64,000 nt of DNA from Ascaphus truei (Eukaryota > Chordata > Amphibia > Anura > Ascaphidae): assembly GCA_036426205.1 (NCBI GenBank), contig WSYH01000851.1:72770-136769 (forward strand). The letters run 5' to 3'. How positions within the stretch are numbered: position 1 is the first letter of the stretch; every line of letters starts with the position of its first letter. The translations under genes were made by a program, and so were the position numbers. A model generated the notes under the pieces. It saw only the letters and a list, made by a program, of their open reading frames with translations, made no database searches and was not told the DNA's origin. This document shows positions 46,775 to 59,021 of the stretch, piece by piece.

Positions 46775-47611
46775 TTATGTCTTTGTTGAACCCAAGTAAT
46801 CTGTTTTTTGATAATTTATTTCAAATGAGACCATGTTATGATCACTGTTACCCAAATGTTCCAGGACTTGAATATTTGTTATTACTTCTACATTGTTTGA
46901 TATGACCAAATCCAGAACTGCCCCTCTCCTGGTTGGTTCCTCAATAATTTGGGTCATATAATTATCTTTAAGCACCCCCAAAAACCTGTTTCCTTTTGTT
47001 GCTTCGCTAATCTCATTGCCCCAGTCTATGTCTGGATAATTAAAATCCCCCATTATGCAAACATGACCCAGTTTTGATGCCTTCTCCATTTGCAAATGTA
47101 TTTTAGCTTCCTCAATCTCACAGATATTTGGTGGTTTATAGCATATTCCCACAAACATTTTCTTTATACTTTTACCTCCACTGCTAATTTCTATCCACAA
47201 GGTCTCTACATTTTCATCATTCCCTTCATAGACATCATCCCTTATAATAGGTTTTAGATCTGGTTTAACATATAGACATACTCCACCTCCCCTTCTATTT
47301 GTTCGATCTTTCCGAAAAAGAGAATACCCCTTTAAATTAACTGTCCAGTCATGAGTTTCATCCCACCATGTTTCAGTAATGCCTATGATATCATACTGCT
47401 CCCTTGTAGCTATTAATTCAAGCTCCCCCATTTTATCTGTCAGGCTTCTTGCATTAGCAAGCATGCATTTCAGTTTTTTTTCAGCCTGTACTATTATCTT
47501 ATCTGCTCCTTCCTTTCTGCTCCCACTTGGTTTAGTTTTTAGAAGTTTTCTAGTATTATCTCTATTTACTATGGGTATCTCACTGCTTGTCAAACTTGCA
47601 CTTGCCCCCAT
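46775..47611 (-). pseudogene. CR1 apurinic-like endonuclease (ORF2 N-terminal part)
   Basis: The endonuclease nicks target DNA. Visible motifs are CMLANARSLTDKMGELELI, IIGITETWWDETHDWTV (the TETW catalytic Glu), YSLFRKDRTNRRGGGVCLYV, GDFNYPDIDW (GDFN) and LGNSDHNMVSFEI (SDH). All core EN motifs are present in one 278-codon frame. A stop after STKT at 46,775 separates it from the RT frame. Confidence 0.92.
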
Positions 47612-47688
47612 TCTACCTCCATACCACCTTGTATCCTCATCTATTCCATTTAGTTCATTATCTGTTTCATTCCCCTCCCCCCTCCATC

Positions 47689-47985
47689 CTAGTTTAAAAT
47701 CTCCTCCAACCTTTTTAGCATTCTCCCCCCTAGCACAGAAGATCCCTCTTCATTGAGGTGCAATCCGTCCCTAGAATATAGATGGCACCTCTCAGAAAAG
47801 GAGTCCCAATGCTCTAAAAACCCAAACCCCTCCTTCCTACACCACTTTATTAGCCATGCATTAACCTCCCTGATCTCTGACTGTCTCCCTGCGGTAGCGC
47901 ATGGCACTGGTAGTATTTCAGAAAATACTACCTTGGAGGTCCTTGCCTTAAGCTTATGGCCATTGACTCGGAGCAGTCAGCATAT
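47689..47985 (-). pseudogene. CR1 ORF1 esterase (SGNH) C-terminus
   Basis: Reads SKVVFSEILPVPCATAGRQS, VNAWLIKWCRKEGFGFLEHW and YSRDGLHLNEEGSSVLGGRM. D-x-x-H in RDGLHLN is the catalytic block V of SGNH/GDSL hydrolases, which occur in ORF1 of CR1 elements. The N-terminal part with the catalytic Ser lies beyond the 5' truncation. Confidence 0.8.
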
Positions 47986-47990
47986 AACAG

Positions 47991-50080
47991 TCCTCAGGGT
48001 CCTAGGGTACGTCTGACGTCATCATCACGTGACGTCGGCTCATTGGAGAGGTGTGGGCCTGTGTACCATCTGGGTGCTTCGTAGACTGCATTCGTGGGCA
48101 GCAAGAGCACCCAGACTTTAGGGTCAGTCTGTTTCATTCTAGTTTATGTGTCTACGTTTGTTTGGCAAGAGGATAGCAATATAGATAGAGCTAGGGCTAT
48201 TTGTATGGCTGCTCTATGTGAAGTTATTTACCTATATAGCCATGTCATGATAATGTCATGAGATATTGGGTATTTTTAATCCCTTTGGTGCTTGAGGGGT
48301 TAATGAGCTACACTTGTGTAACACAATAACAAATGCTGGGTTTGAAACTGGTCAGGACTGTTTGTCTGCTCTGAATTTCAAAGGGACTTACTTGGGGCGG
48401 GGGTCCATCCTGGATAGCCCACTCAAGGTGTCAATTGTTTTAATCAAAGAAGAGCAGCTTCAAAGTATTCTGTAGAAAGGGGTGGGCTTAAGGCACTGTC
48501 ATAAGAAAGTATTGTATCTAAGTCTGGGGGAGATTGTTTTCAAGTCAGATCTGTCCAGGGGCATGCTTGGAAAGCATAGCAGACCTCCTCTTCTGAACCA
48601 GTGCCTCTCTGGGAAAAATCCATAGCATGTGGTAATGTACTGTATAGGATTTTCTGTTTTACCCCTTTTATTTTAAGAAGCTGCTCTGCCTTATATTGTA
48701 ATTGTATGTTTATTTTGTAATACCTTTTCTGTAATTCAAGCACTGTATTTTTATATATATTAAACCATTTAATAAGTAATGCTTTGGGCTCTGAATGAAC
48801 TTTGTGCACGCTGGAGAGAATAACTTGCTAAATTCAGGCACATGTTACTACAACTGATTGTGTGTTAGAGTGCATAGTTTTTCCTATAAGAAACAGGGAC
48901 CTGAGGCCCTGGCAGATATTTTAGTCTAAGATCTTTTATCATATCTGCATAACCTCAGGTGGTGGCAGTGGATGGTTATGATGTGCAATTGAGTAGGGGT
49001 TAATACTAACTCGCTGGTTCCTTGCAGAGGAGAAAGGGGGGTTGCTAGAGAAGCCTTTGTGTATTAACCCTGGTTGCATATCTAAAGTCACGTGCTCACT
49101 CGTGTGCTGTTCGTGGCGGTGGTATATTGGGACGGTTTGAGGAGAGATACAACCCATTTGAGGGACCCCTGAGTGGGTGAAGAGGGGGTACGCTTGCGAG
49201 CGTCGGTATTAACCCTTGTCCCGTATGCAGGTCACGTGCTAGCAGGGGGTCTTACGTGACAAGCCTGGATATACTTACACCTCCTCATGTTCATTGGAAG
49301 TATATAGTTCTCCCACTCAGCCTAAATTCAGGACTGGATTATCAGGGATTAGTGATATAATATTATCCTTACTATACTTACCTTTATGACACATTTTGAC
49401 ACCCATATACAATTATAGGGTCAATATAGACTGATAATAGGGTATATACAAATATTATCCTATGTACAACCCCACCTCTCCGGTCTTTTAAATTAAATTA
49501 AATTATTTTAAATTATTTTATTCAACTTTTTGTCCTGCATTTATGGTTTACCCCAAACAGTTTTATTTTAAAAAATGTAATATTTTAAAATTATACAATA
49601 AACATTAAGTTTTAACTAGGGTGTATCTCTCTTTAGTGCCACAATATAGGGATTCTTTCTTTTTTCTCATTTAGTCCTCAAGCTCAGAAGTAAATAAGTC
49701 CACCTGTCCTCAATACTGCTTCAGATAATGATGTCACAGCATCAAAACATTGCAGAACAGCCACTGTTTCCAAAACAGGAGAACAGTAACTAATCCCAAT
49801 CAAAATCAAATGATTACTTTAAAGATTTTTGTTCCCAATTTCTAAAAACACCTTTCAACCAATGTTCATCAAATAACTCAGTTAATCTCTAATTAAATCT
49901 TGGGTGGTTTCAGTTTCATCCCCGCTAATTAGGTTATCACTAAATCACTAGTGTTATACTGTAGGTGCTTACTCTTCATTCATCAACAAATATATTCAAA
50001 CTATAGCATTAACGTTTAATGTGTTTGCACAGGTGGGTTCCATAGGCTGTGAAGCTGTCTTCCCTTAAGCTCCTTTCATT
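47991..50080. other. Unclassified repeats, no gene
   Basis: CRE/E-box-like palindromes occur at 48,013-48,035 (GACGTCATC, CACGTGACGTC). Two similar blocks ending in GTATTAACCCT then CACGTGCT occur at about 49,060 and 49,208. These suggest unclassified repeat units. No coding signal. Confidence 0.4.
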
Positions 50081-50084
50081 TAAA

Positions 50085-50800
50085 TAATCACCTGAACACT
50101 TGGGGGTGACATTGGATTAAACACTTCAAAACACATTTAGATGAAAGGTAAAGTCAGCACCTGCAACAGAATCCTTCGAAAGTTGGTCTCTTCAAAGTGC
50201 AGGGAAAACCAGCCACTTTACACACCTCTGCTATTGCCTTGTACTACTCCAAAACAGAGTATGCATGTCCAGTCGAGGAATAATCTGTCCACGCCAAGAA
50301 ACTAGACCCTATTCTAAATGACAGCAGATGTGGAATACCAGGATATCTAAAGCCAACACCAAAGCATAGACTGCACCTACTGGCTGCCATTGTACCACTT
50401 GATAACAGGAAGAAGGCGGCAAGCCAAAGGGAAAAATCACTGGAGATAGAAGATTCAAAGAATCTATTATTTGATGACCTAAGAGTGATTAAACACCTTA
50501 AATTGCAAAAGTGTTATTACTAGTGCTTTTCTATATAAACAGCTAGTAAGGCAAAACTGAGGTTAAGGAATAAAAGACTACACATAGACAAATGTTCTGA
50601 GCAATAGATAGGTAAACCCAGGAGGACCTTTCCTGGAGGGGCGATATAGACTGGTGAGAAGGGTGATGCCTGAATCGCTGTGCAGAAAAACTACCAGATC
50701 AAAAACTAACATGATCAAACGTGGCTAATCTAATGACACAAATATATGCCTGTGTGGTGAAGTCAGACCATGTAACACCTGCTAATTTGCTAACTTTTTG
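50085..50800 (+). pseudogene. LINE RT C-terminal fragment
   Basis: Spread over frames: LGVTLD (50,102), CNRILRKLVSSKC, LHTSAIALYYSKTEYACPV (about 50,215-50,270), DPILNDSRCGIPGYLKPTP, HLLAAIVPLDNRKKAASQRE and the Cys-rich end NICLCGEVRPC (about 50,745). This order is the conserved region after the RT domain in LINEs that have the 'LRTSALALxYSTAEYAxPVW ... LAGIAPPxIRR' signature. Multiple stops. Confidence 0.65.
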
Positions 50801-51535
50801 GGGCGACCTGGCTACAGCAAAAGAAAGAGCTATTTTATGTGTAAGGGTCTGGAAAAACATCTAGTTTGTGACAAAGGCATGAGAAGAAAAAGAAGGTATG
50901 ATAAAATCTTTCCAAGCAAGGCTTCACATCACACAGTACAGTGTACAGTAGACAGTATAGTCATAGTAAACCCTTCAAAAAAGGTTAATCCCTTTTAAAT
51001 TAATATATTTAAAGATTAAAGATATTCCTATAAAAGCTGAAGTGATAATGTGGCAGTGAAAAGAAATGAAAAAATGTGGTCATTGTTATTGAACTGTACT
51101 TTCCCTCAAATCCTTATCTCACTGCCTCAAAGTTGTGAGAAGGTGTCAACAGGTGTTAAAAAAGAGGTAACGTGGCACTTGTGCTGGCGGGTTTAACCAT
51201 ACTATGAAAGCATGAACAATATACCCTGATAAAGTGGGAAAGGTACTTGCCAACATGTAAACGAGGCTGGCATGGCAACTAAGGCCTCAACCCTGAAATA
51301 CGGAACACACTGAAAAGCAATGGCCCTCATGCTATGGAGATTGGAATGTCCCTGGGCTTGACAACATTCAGGAAAAAGGCATGAAGGCAGAAGGTGCTGA
51401 GAAATCCCAGAGGTTAAACACAAGCTGTTATTCCAACCAAAACCTGGCTGCCTACAACTGCCAGACTTTCTACAGTCAAGCAATACAGTGAGAATTGGAA
51501 GACCAACTTGATTAAAATGGGATATTGTTAGCCTT
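50801..51535. other. Unassigned spacer
   Basis: No recognised coding signal; the 93-codon minus frame at 51,202 has no known domain. Confidence 0.35.
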
Positions 51536-51539
51536 AGTG

Positions 51540-52115
51540 AAGTAAGATAAAAAGATTAAGGCCTCATTGAGCTCAAAAGCAGACACCTATTCTATTACAG
51601 TAAATGGAAGAATCAGTGTAATAGGCTTCAACATTAACAAGAAATGGAGAAATAATATAATTAATTATGAAAGTGAGTCAGAAAGAGCAGCCAGAATCAT
51701 CATTCAGTTGACAAAGAGATACAGGCTTCAAATAATCCAAATATGTGATCCAACATCAAGTCACAAAGACAATGAAGTAGAAGCCTTCTATCATGAAATC
51801 AATTAACTTAACAACAAAGGAAAATGTCACACATGGATCGTTATTGGAGATTTCAACGCAAACATTGTTGCCCAGCAAAAAGACAAAGCATTAGTTGGTT
51901 GATATGAATACAGTAACAGGAATTAACGTGGGGACAGATTGGTGGAATTTGCAGAATGTGAAAACTTCTACATCATGAATTCATTATTCAAGAAGAGTCC
52001 AAATAGAAAATTGACATTGAATGGACCCAATAAAATCAAGAATTAAATTTACTATATCCTAGTATACCAGAAACGAGTAATTGAAGACTGCACAGTTCTT
52101 ACGTGTTTTGACACA
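51540..52115 (+). pseudogene. RTE/CFDP2-type LINE endonuclease fragment
   Basis: Frame from 51,567: VIGFNINKKWRNNIINYES, SERAARIIIQLTKRYRLQII and DPTSSHKDNEVEAFYHEIN. After a stop at about 51,804 come WIVIGDFNANIV (GDFNA catalytic block), RGDRLVEFAECENFYIMNSL, KSPNRKLTLNGPN and RVIEDCTVL. This matches the APE-type endonuclease seen in RTE/BovB-like LINEs and the derived CFDP2 proteins. It is decayed. Confidence 0.8.
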
Positions 52116-52560
52116 AAGGGGCCTATAAACCTAGTACTGTAGGTTTGATAACGAACTCACCAAGGTTTTTGAGCAGTTCTCTATCAATTTGGCAGCATTG
52201 CTATTCAGAAAGTCTCAATGAGTTGCCAAATTCATATGGGAGAGTGCATTTTCCAGAGAGTTCTCGCTCCTTGCCAAACACATCGAGTGGGAGCTTCAAA
52301 AATCAAAATAGCGCCATTTCGATCAGATCACGCTATTCTAGAAGCCCCCATAATCTCATCGGGGTTCTGAAATAGCGAGTTTATCAAAGATCTCATCTCA
52401 CCACCCCAAGGGTGGCGTTATGGGATCTGAGAGCAGGACTTGGAAAAAAAATTTTTTTCCTGCATCGGACACCGAGAGTCTCTGGAGCTGTTACAGATTA
52501 ATACCAGCTCCGTAGAGCCCCGGCTTCAATCTTATGCAATAAAAATAAATTTACAGGCAT
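52116..52560. other. Unassigned, possible MITE
   Basis: Begins GGGGCCTATAAACC, a Harbinger-like end wording, but no inverted partner was found. No gene. Confidence 0.3.
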
Positions 52561-52561
52561 C

Positions 52562-53420
52562 TTCATTAACTTAGTGGCTAACCACTAAGGCAATAAAGGG
52601 GTTAACTACCAGAGCCTGGTTTATTGTGTATAATGGGCGTGGGTGAAACTGGTATTTGGCCCATAGTGGGTGTTTAGGCCTTGCGGGGTGGTTGCAGGTG
52701 GAATTAACCTCTTGATTACCTTAGTGGTTACTACCGCTGAGGTAATGAAGGGGTTAACACCTCCCGCTACCCACCCAGTAGGCATAAACACCCACCACAG
52801 GCCAAAAACCACCTTCACCCACCCCCGCTACCCACAATAAACATTAAAACACAGTACAAGCCAATACCCCCATTAATTGCCAGTGTGTTTACCCATGCCC
52901 TCAAAGGGAGGAAAAATAACTCCAAAGGGAATGAATGGGAACCCCCTCTACCCCCAACAACCATTACATTAAAGTATAGCAATGGGCAAAATAACTAGTA
53001 TCCAGATATGAAAAATAGCTCATTTGCCAATTGAAAATAAAACATTATCCAGGCAGCATAAAGTAAATAAAACTTCTACTTACCCTGCCACGATGAACGG
53101 TGTCCTCATCACAATCCTCCACGTCCATGTCCTCCATGGTGACAACAGTACAATAAAAAAATAAACAAATGTCCACTAACCCCTTAATCACCTTAGCGGT
53201 TAGTAACCGCTATAGTGATTAAGAGGTTAACCCCTTGCTACCCACCTGGGAGGCCTAACCACCCTCCCCAGGGCAACTAACCCAAACTTCTACCCATTGA
53301 TTGGCACAGTGGTACATCCTGGCCATATAATATGGGCATGATTAGCCACTATAGCAGTCAATGGGTAACCTAAAAAAATAAACATTACCAAAAAGACACA
53401 ACAATAAAAAAAAATAAGCA
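52562..53420 (-). repeat. Dual-hairpin/exon-cassette repeat, copy C
   Basis: On minus the order is hairpin 1 (53,229-53,177), cassette (53,137-53,084), hairpin 2 (about 53,035-52,981), and then two more hairpin-1-like palindromes (52,757-52,704 and 52,606-52,566). The flank at 53,290-53,390 matches the inverse of 62,235-62,340 upstream of copy D. This is the same layout as copies A and D. Confidence 0.78.
53084..53137 (-). other. Exon-like acidic cassette (18 codons) with splice donor
   Basis: A TCACCATGG start context opens an 18-codon frame, MEDMDVEDCDEDTVHRGR, ending exactly at GTAAGTAG (G at 53,083). Copies A, B and D keep fragments of the same sequence (GGACATGGAC, GAGGACACC, GGGGTAAGT). 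It may be a first coding exon carried by the repeat. No downstream exon was identified and the peptide matches no family I know. Confidence 0.4.
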
Positions 53421-53930
53421 CCTAAACAACACAACAATAAAAAAACAAGCACCTAAACAACACAACAATGAAATAAACCAATCTAAACACCACTGCTATT
53501 AAATAAGCCAAGCACCTAAACAATACAACACTTAAATAAAAACAAGCCCTTCAAACACATAACAATGAACTAAAAACAAGAAACAAAAATACAAAACATA
53601 GCGATTAAAAACAAGCATTTGCCAAAAAAATGCATATTCTGTAATCTTATTTATCTATAGCCTGAAATGGCATAGATAAACACATTGGCAGTCAGTGGGC
53701 AACCTAAAAAAGATAAGCATTAAAAAACACAATTATAAAAAACAAGCATCAAAATACACATTTAGAAAAACCAGCATAAAAAAACCCACAATTAGAAAAT
53801 ACAAGAATCCAAAAAACAGAATTAGAAAAAGCAGCATAAAAAAATCACAATTAAAAAAACAAGAATCCAAAAAACGGAATTAAAAAAAAAACAAGATAAA
53901 AAAACCACAATGAATAACTACTGTATACAA
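53395..53930. repeat. A-rich minisatellites
   Basis: Units like CACAACAATAAAAAAACAAG then CACCTAAACAA, about 33-45 bp, repeat to about 53,570. From 53,700 a second AGAATCCAAAAAAC / AGCATAAAAAAA array follows. The Lys-rich frame is an artefact. Confidence 0.75.
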
Positions 53931-54540
53931 TCAATGTTTTTCTTACTTTTGACGTTTACATCATCCGATTCTGAGCCGATCAGCAAAGCAGGAACCTTTT
54001 GACACTCGATGCAACAGCCGGTAAGTCCATTATCGTCTTTATCTTCTTCTTCTTAATTCTATCTTCATCTGTATCTTCATCTGTCCTTTGTAATCCACTA
54101 TAATCCAATTGGGCGGATGTTGTCCCGTCAGCTTCTTAAGCTAGTTTTAGTATTTTTATAGCATCATTGTTATTCTATTAATTTTAAGTTCTCTCTTGTT
54201 TCTCTCCCATTTATAGAGATTTTCCTCCGCGCCTTTTAAATTTTAAATTTGGCATCGTATTATTGATTATTAAATTTAGTTATTTGTTATATATATTATT
54301 GCAGTATATTCTTACATCATGTAATTGCATTGCCTGCATTTAATCAGTGGTGACAATAGATTCATAGATGTATTGTGGATGTGGCTAAGTAAGAGCCACA
54401 TTTTAAAATCATGTTATGTACAGTACATTGGAGTATTGATACATTGTATCATTAGATACATAAATGTTACAACAATAGACAATATCTACATAAATCGTAT
54501 ATATAGAAACTAACAAGTGCCAATTAGCAATTGGAGGCAA
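53931..54540. other. Unassigned spacer
   Basis: No gene recognised. On minus, near 53,950-54,000, codons SESDDVNVK precede GTAAGAAAAA, another exon-like end, but with no support from a second copy. Confidence 0.3.
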
Positions 54541-54559
54541 CAGCCTATATATACTTAAT

Positions 54560-54622
54560 GTAAGGTGGACCTAAATAGATTCCTGAAGAAGCCAAACAGC
54601 GAAACATGTATAATCTTGTCCT
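54560..54622 (+). ncRNA. Possible decayed hammerhead ribozyme
   Basis: CUGAAGA (54,583-589, fits CUGANGA), weak stem II GC/GC (54,591-592 with 54,599-600), GAAA (54,601-604), stem III AC/GU with a two-base loop, and a GUA cleavage-type site at 54,610. Stem I can form AGAUU (54,577-581) with AAUCU (54,612-616) and, outside it, GGAC (54,567-570) with GUCC (54,618-621). The core order is right, but stem II has only two pairs and the first stem-I pair is mismatched. Confidence 0.4.
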
Positions 54623-54711
54623 GTTAAGGCCATTAAACTATAGAGAAACCCCCACTACTGCTTGCAATAGTGAATTAATAATGATGGGTGTAGGTGCTGA
54701 TGGGGCAATAT

Positions 54712-55650
54712 AAGAATGATAAACAATGGAGGAAAGAACCCCAGTAGAGCACTCATACACTGTGTTGAGATGATGGTGTAAATTTAAAACTAAACTTTAT
54801 TAGAAACACAGTAAAACTATGGGGAAACCTGTTGCTAACTGCAGTAGGTGATAGATTAAATAGAGCACCGTATAGACAAATGGTGGCAGTTGCTATATAA
54901 TCTTCCCCAGACCTGAAGGGTGTGTTATTTAACCATATAAGATTGTGAACTGACTTAATCAGTAGATTAAAATAAACATAATCTCTGACATAGAGCACCA
55001 TGTGTATACTGATTGCTATACCTGGAAATCCCTGTATGGGAGTTACTGTGCAGAGTAGTTGTTGTATAAGTGTAAAAACAATTCAGCTCAGAAAGTTTAG
55101 AACATGAACAGCACCTCAACAGCCCCGATTAGAGCTACTCTGCTGCAACAGTGAATGGTAGTGAGCAACAGCACAGGTAAGTATGCTCTACAGCTGCTGT
55201 ATAGCTTGTCAGTATTTAGTACTACTGCAGTTAGCAACAGATTTTAGAAGTGCAGCACACTTTATTATAACTACACTGTGCAATATCAGCTAGAGCTAGT
55301 GGTCTTAACAATATGACCTAGAGCTATAGCTGTTGTGTATCCTTGGGGCAGTAATTTACACTGTTCATTTAACCCTAAGGCAACATAGGTGCATTATCTT
55401 ATCAAGATTTAAATGACACTCTATTGCTAACTACAGTCTGTGCAATCAACCCACCATTAGCAGTGTCATTTCAATACTATTGCACCAATGCACTACAAGT
55501 ATATCATTGGCATTCCATATAAGAATAGTACTTATAATCCCTCAATGTTTCTAATAAAGTTTAGTTTAAAATTTACACCATTATCTCAACACAGTGTTTG
55601 AGTGCTCTACTGGGGCTCTTTCCTCCATTGTTTATCATCCGGTTAAAGCC
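54712..55650. repeat. Foldback structure with about 95-bp inverted arms
   Basis: Left arm at about 54,715-54,810 (GATAAACAATGGAGGAAAGA ... TTTATTAGAAACA) and right arm at about 55,548-55,648 are inverse complements with few differences. They enclose about 740 bp without a gene. Either a foldback element or two inverted copies of one repeat. Confidence 0.75.
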
Positions 55651-58220
55651 ATGCAGAGAAGTTCTGGCTATGGTATTCCCGCATCCCGACCAGTCCTGCC
55701 CAGAGTTGAGTTGTCACCGGAAGTAACGGAGGGACCTGGAAAGGAGATGCACGCTGAAGAGAGAGGCGTTGTGGACGAAATTCTCTGCATTCGTACATCG
55801 TCCATTTCTTATGTGCAAAATGTGAGTGTATTGACATTGTAATACGCTGTGATTCAGAATAAATTAGTGGACATACTATATTATGTGAGTTCCTCTTTAT
55901 TCTTGCATCGGAGAGGAAGTATCCTCAATAACTTACCCTGAGAAGATCCTCATAGATATCCAGATATCCTGCTCCAATACAGCTCCAGTTAGAGCGAGAA
56001 TGTGTCTCTAACATGCCTTATACTCAAAGAAAGAACATGTGACTGGAATACCATCACTTTCTAAATAAGACACTGCACTATATTGGTCGCACTATGTTCT
56101 TTTCATTTTTATTTTTCATATATGCTGAACCATCCTGCGCTCCCCTCACCTGGAAGAGAGCAAAGACTCATAAAGACCCTGAAATGGTCTACAGAGGGTT
56201 AAACTAGAGCAGCTTTACATTTCTTTATCACATGATTACTTGCACTATTGGTGGTGGAAATTTAGTTTAAAATGTGTGTGTGGAAACTTTTTTTCCCACA
56301 GGATTCATCACATGTGATATCACTTGTTTATTTTAGTGTTCACTATTAATTTATTCACTTGTGTTCACTACAGATTATAATTTGTATTCGATACACAATA
56401 TATTATTATTAGCAGCGCCCAATTACACTTTTTATGGTCTACTTTAAAGTTTGTAATCTGGATCACTGAGAGTAGCTTTCAACCAAGGCACTGGATTAAA
56501 AAAAAAATTAAAAGGCTGCCGTGAATTTAAAAAAAGGAACTTTAATGAAAACAACAAATACATGCAGATTGAGTTAAAATTAGTTTTAAACAGAAATGAA
56601 TTTTTGCTAGAAAATAACAGAGAGCTCTACACCTCAAATAATACTGTATCATATGCCCTAATCCTAGTTTCATGAAAAATTCTACACAGTTTGCCAGAGA
56701 AACACATATGTACATTGAAATCTAACGACATGACTGGTTAATCATGGGCAAACATGATATTTAATCGAAACATTCTTACAGGTTGGGGAGTCAAGACAAT
56801 TTTAATAATTTGCAATAATCACATGGCAATGGCTAAATGACTGACTTTATCTTGTTTTTTTTTTAGCATTCTGGATGTCTTTGTATTACTTCTGAGCTCT
56901 ATTTTCCCTACCAGTTTTTCTCTATTCTGTACTATTTTCTCTACTGCTTTTACATTTCTCACATACCGTATGTCTGGTATATGTCATGCCCCTTTTTTTC
57001 TTTGTATTTTGTTAGTGATGTGTCAACTTCACTCACTAGAAAAAAATGCAGCAACGTTTTCCAACTATATTATTGTAAATAGTGCCCTTATTTTTTCTGT
57101 CTCTGACAATTTACTTTCTTACTCCCTGGCTCTTTTATTGCCTCCCCATAATTGTGAAGATCCTGTATTTGCACAATCCATCTAAAATTTGGCCCAAATG
57201 AATTCAACTGAGTAGATCTCAGTGGGCTCTCAACAATGGACTATCCTAAAATGAACTTTGTTTTTAACATACTAGTTCATTCTGCAATGTTTTTTACAGC
57301 ATGCTCATTGTACATCTGTGTTTTAACCCTCACTATATTTAATTTTGTTTCAAATGCTAGGTCTTTACAAAAAACAGTATGAAAGCAACACCATATAACA
57401 AATAACTGTTGCTCAATGCCTGTTGTTAATTAGAAGAAAAGAAAAACTATGGACACTCTATAATTGCAAACATGAACATTAATGTGGTTACCCCTGAACT
57501 TCCACTACTGCTATACTGTAAGTTAAGCGTGCTATCATTTAACAACTTGTTAATGAGAACTCGTGGTGTACTTGGACAAGAACATTTCCTCTGGTTAACA
57601 TTATGAGTGAAAACAAATAGCTAAACAGTATTCGAGTGATTAAGTAATCTTCACTTGGCAGTATGCTTCTTTTGGATTCACCTTGCAGAACATTTGTTGA
57701 ATAAAAGCTGAACATAGTCCAAGAAGAGGGCAATGTATTCCCATATTTTCTGCATTCTGGAATTCTTCTTTTGTTATTCATTTATTTCCTCAGATTTCCT
57801 AATGATAGTCAGTATTAGTTGGATGATTTTATGATGAATCAGTTTTGTCTGAAATGGAGTGATCACCTATCAAACGCGTGACTCACATTAATGTAAATAC
57901 TTTCTTCCAATATTCTTCGGCTTTTGCGATGTTGTTTTACTGCCTTGGTCTTTTCCTCTTAAGTCATGCTTTTAATCTCATTAACATTTTGTGTCTAACT
58001 GCGAGTGAAACTTAATAAATATACAATTGAAAGAATGTTTTGTTCTGTTACAATATTAATGTAACATTGGAATCTAATTTATTTGTAGAACTATTAAGTG
58101 CTGAAATCTTAAAGCAGCAATCTCATGGTGACACCCCTCCCCCCAGAATTCTGTGATTTTTATAGTTTTTGTGTCAGCTTCTGACACACACACAAATACA
58201 AATATAGCCAGGACACCAAT
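55651..58220. other. Unassigned AT-rich spacer
   Basis: Includes an 82-codon plus frame ending near 55,842 without known domain. No RNA gene or clear repeat seen. A short CA run occurs at 58,182-58,196. Confidence 0.35.
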
Positions 58221-58221
58221 A

Positions 58222-58790
58222 TAAAGTAACTGTAACCTCTTGCTGTCTGACCTTCCTGCCTCTCACCTGTCTCCCCTACAATCTATCCTAAACGCTGCTG
58301 CCAGAATCACTCTACTCTTTCCGAGATCTGTCTCAGCATCTCCCCTCATGAAATCCCTCTCCTGGCTTCCGATCAAATCCCGCATCTCACACTCCATTCT
58401 TCTCCTCACTTTTAAAGCTTTACACTCTTCTGCCCCTCCTTACATCTCATCCCTAATTTCTCGTTATGCACCATCCAGACTCTTGAGTTCTTCTCAAGGA
58501 TGTCTTCTTTCTACCCCCTTTGTATCTAAAGCCCTCTCCCGCCTTAAACCTTTTTCACTGACTGCCCCACACCTCTGGAATGCCCTTCCCCTCAGTACCT
58601 ACCAATTAGACTGTAAGCTCCTCGGGGCAGGGACTCCTCTTCCTTAATGTCTAAAGCACTTATTCCCATGATCTGTTATTTATATTATCTGTTATTTATT
58701 TGATTACCACGTGTATTACTGCTGTGAAGCGCTATGTACATTAATGGCGCTATATAAATAAAGACATACAATACAATAAAGTAATCTTCT
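58222..58790 (+). pseudogene. L2-like LINE 3' end
   Basis: The frame at 58,240-58,647 encodes the RT C-terminal part: LSPLQSILNAAARITLLF, SLSWLPIKSRISHSILLLTF, KALHSSAPPYISSLISRY and APHLWNALP. The 3' tail GCGCTATGTACATTAATGGC then ATAAATAAAGACATACAATA matches the tails at 9.7 and 34.5 kb. The frame is open for about 130 codons, so this copy is younger than the others. Confidence 0.85.
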
Positions 58791-59021
58791 ATTGCCTCTC
58801 TCTATTGGCCACCAGAGTGAGGCTGACTCCTGGAGCCATTTTGGCACTAAGGTGCGCATACTCAGTAAGTAGGGGTTTCCCCGACATCAGGGAGCTGGAG
58901 ATTTGCTCTGGGAAACATAACTGTTTAGGTAAAACCAAAAAGAGATACCCTAGAAAAACCCAGAATAGCAATGTTAGAACAAAATGGGGCATTGGATATA
59001 TACTGTGTGAGTGTGTGTGTA

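Larger units (their letters stand above)
44453..47990 (-). mobile_element. CR1 LINE, near full-length ORF2 copy
   Basis: Minus-strand CR1 element. Order is ORF1 esterase tail (about 47,985-47,689), endonuclease (47,611-46,775), RT (46,594-44,676) and 3' UTR ending in CTATGTAACTATGTAC at about 44,453-44,470. It is the best-preserved LINE in the window and the reference for the decayed plus-strand copies at 34.7-39.2 kb. 5' truncation occurs near 47,990. Confidence 0.92.
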
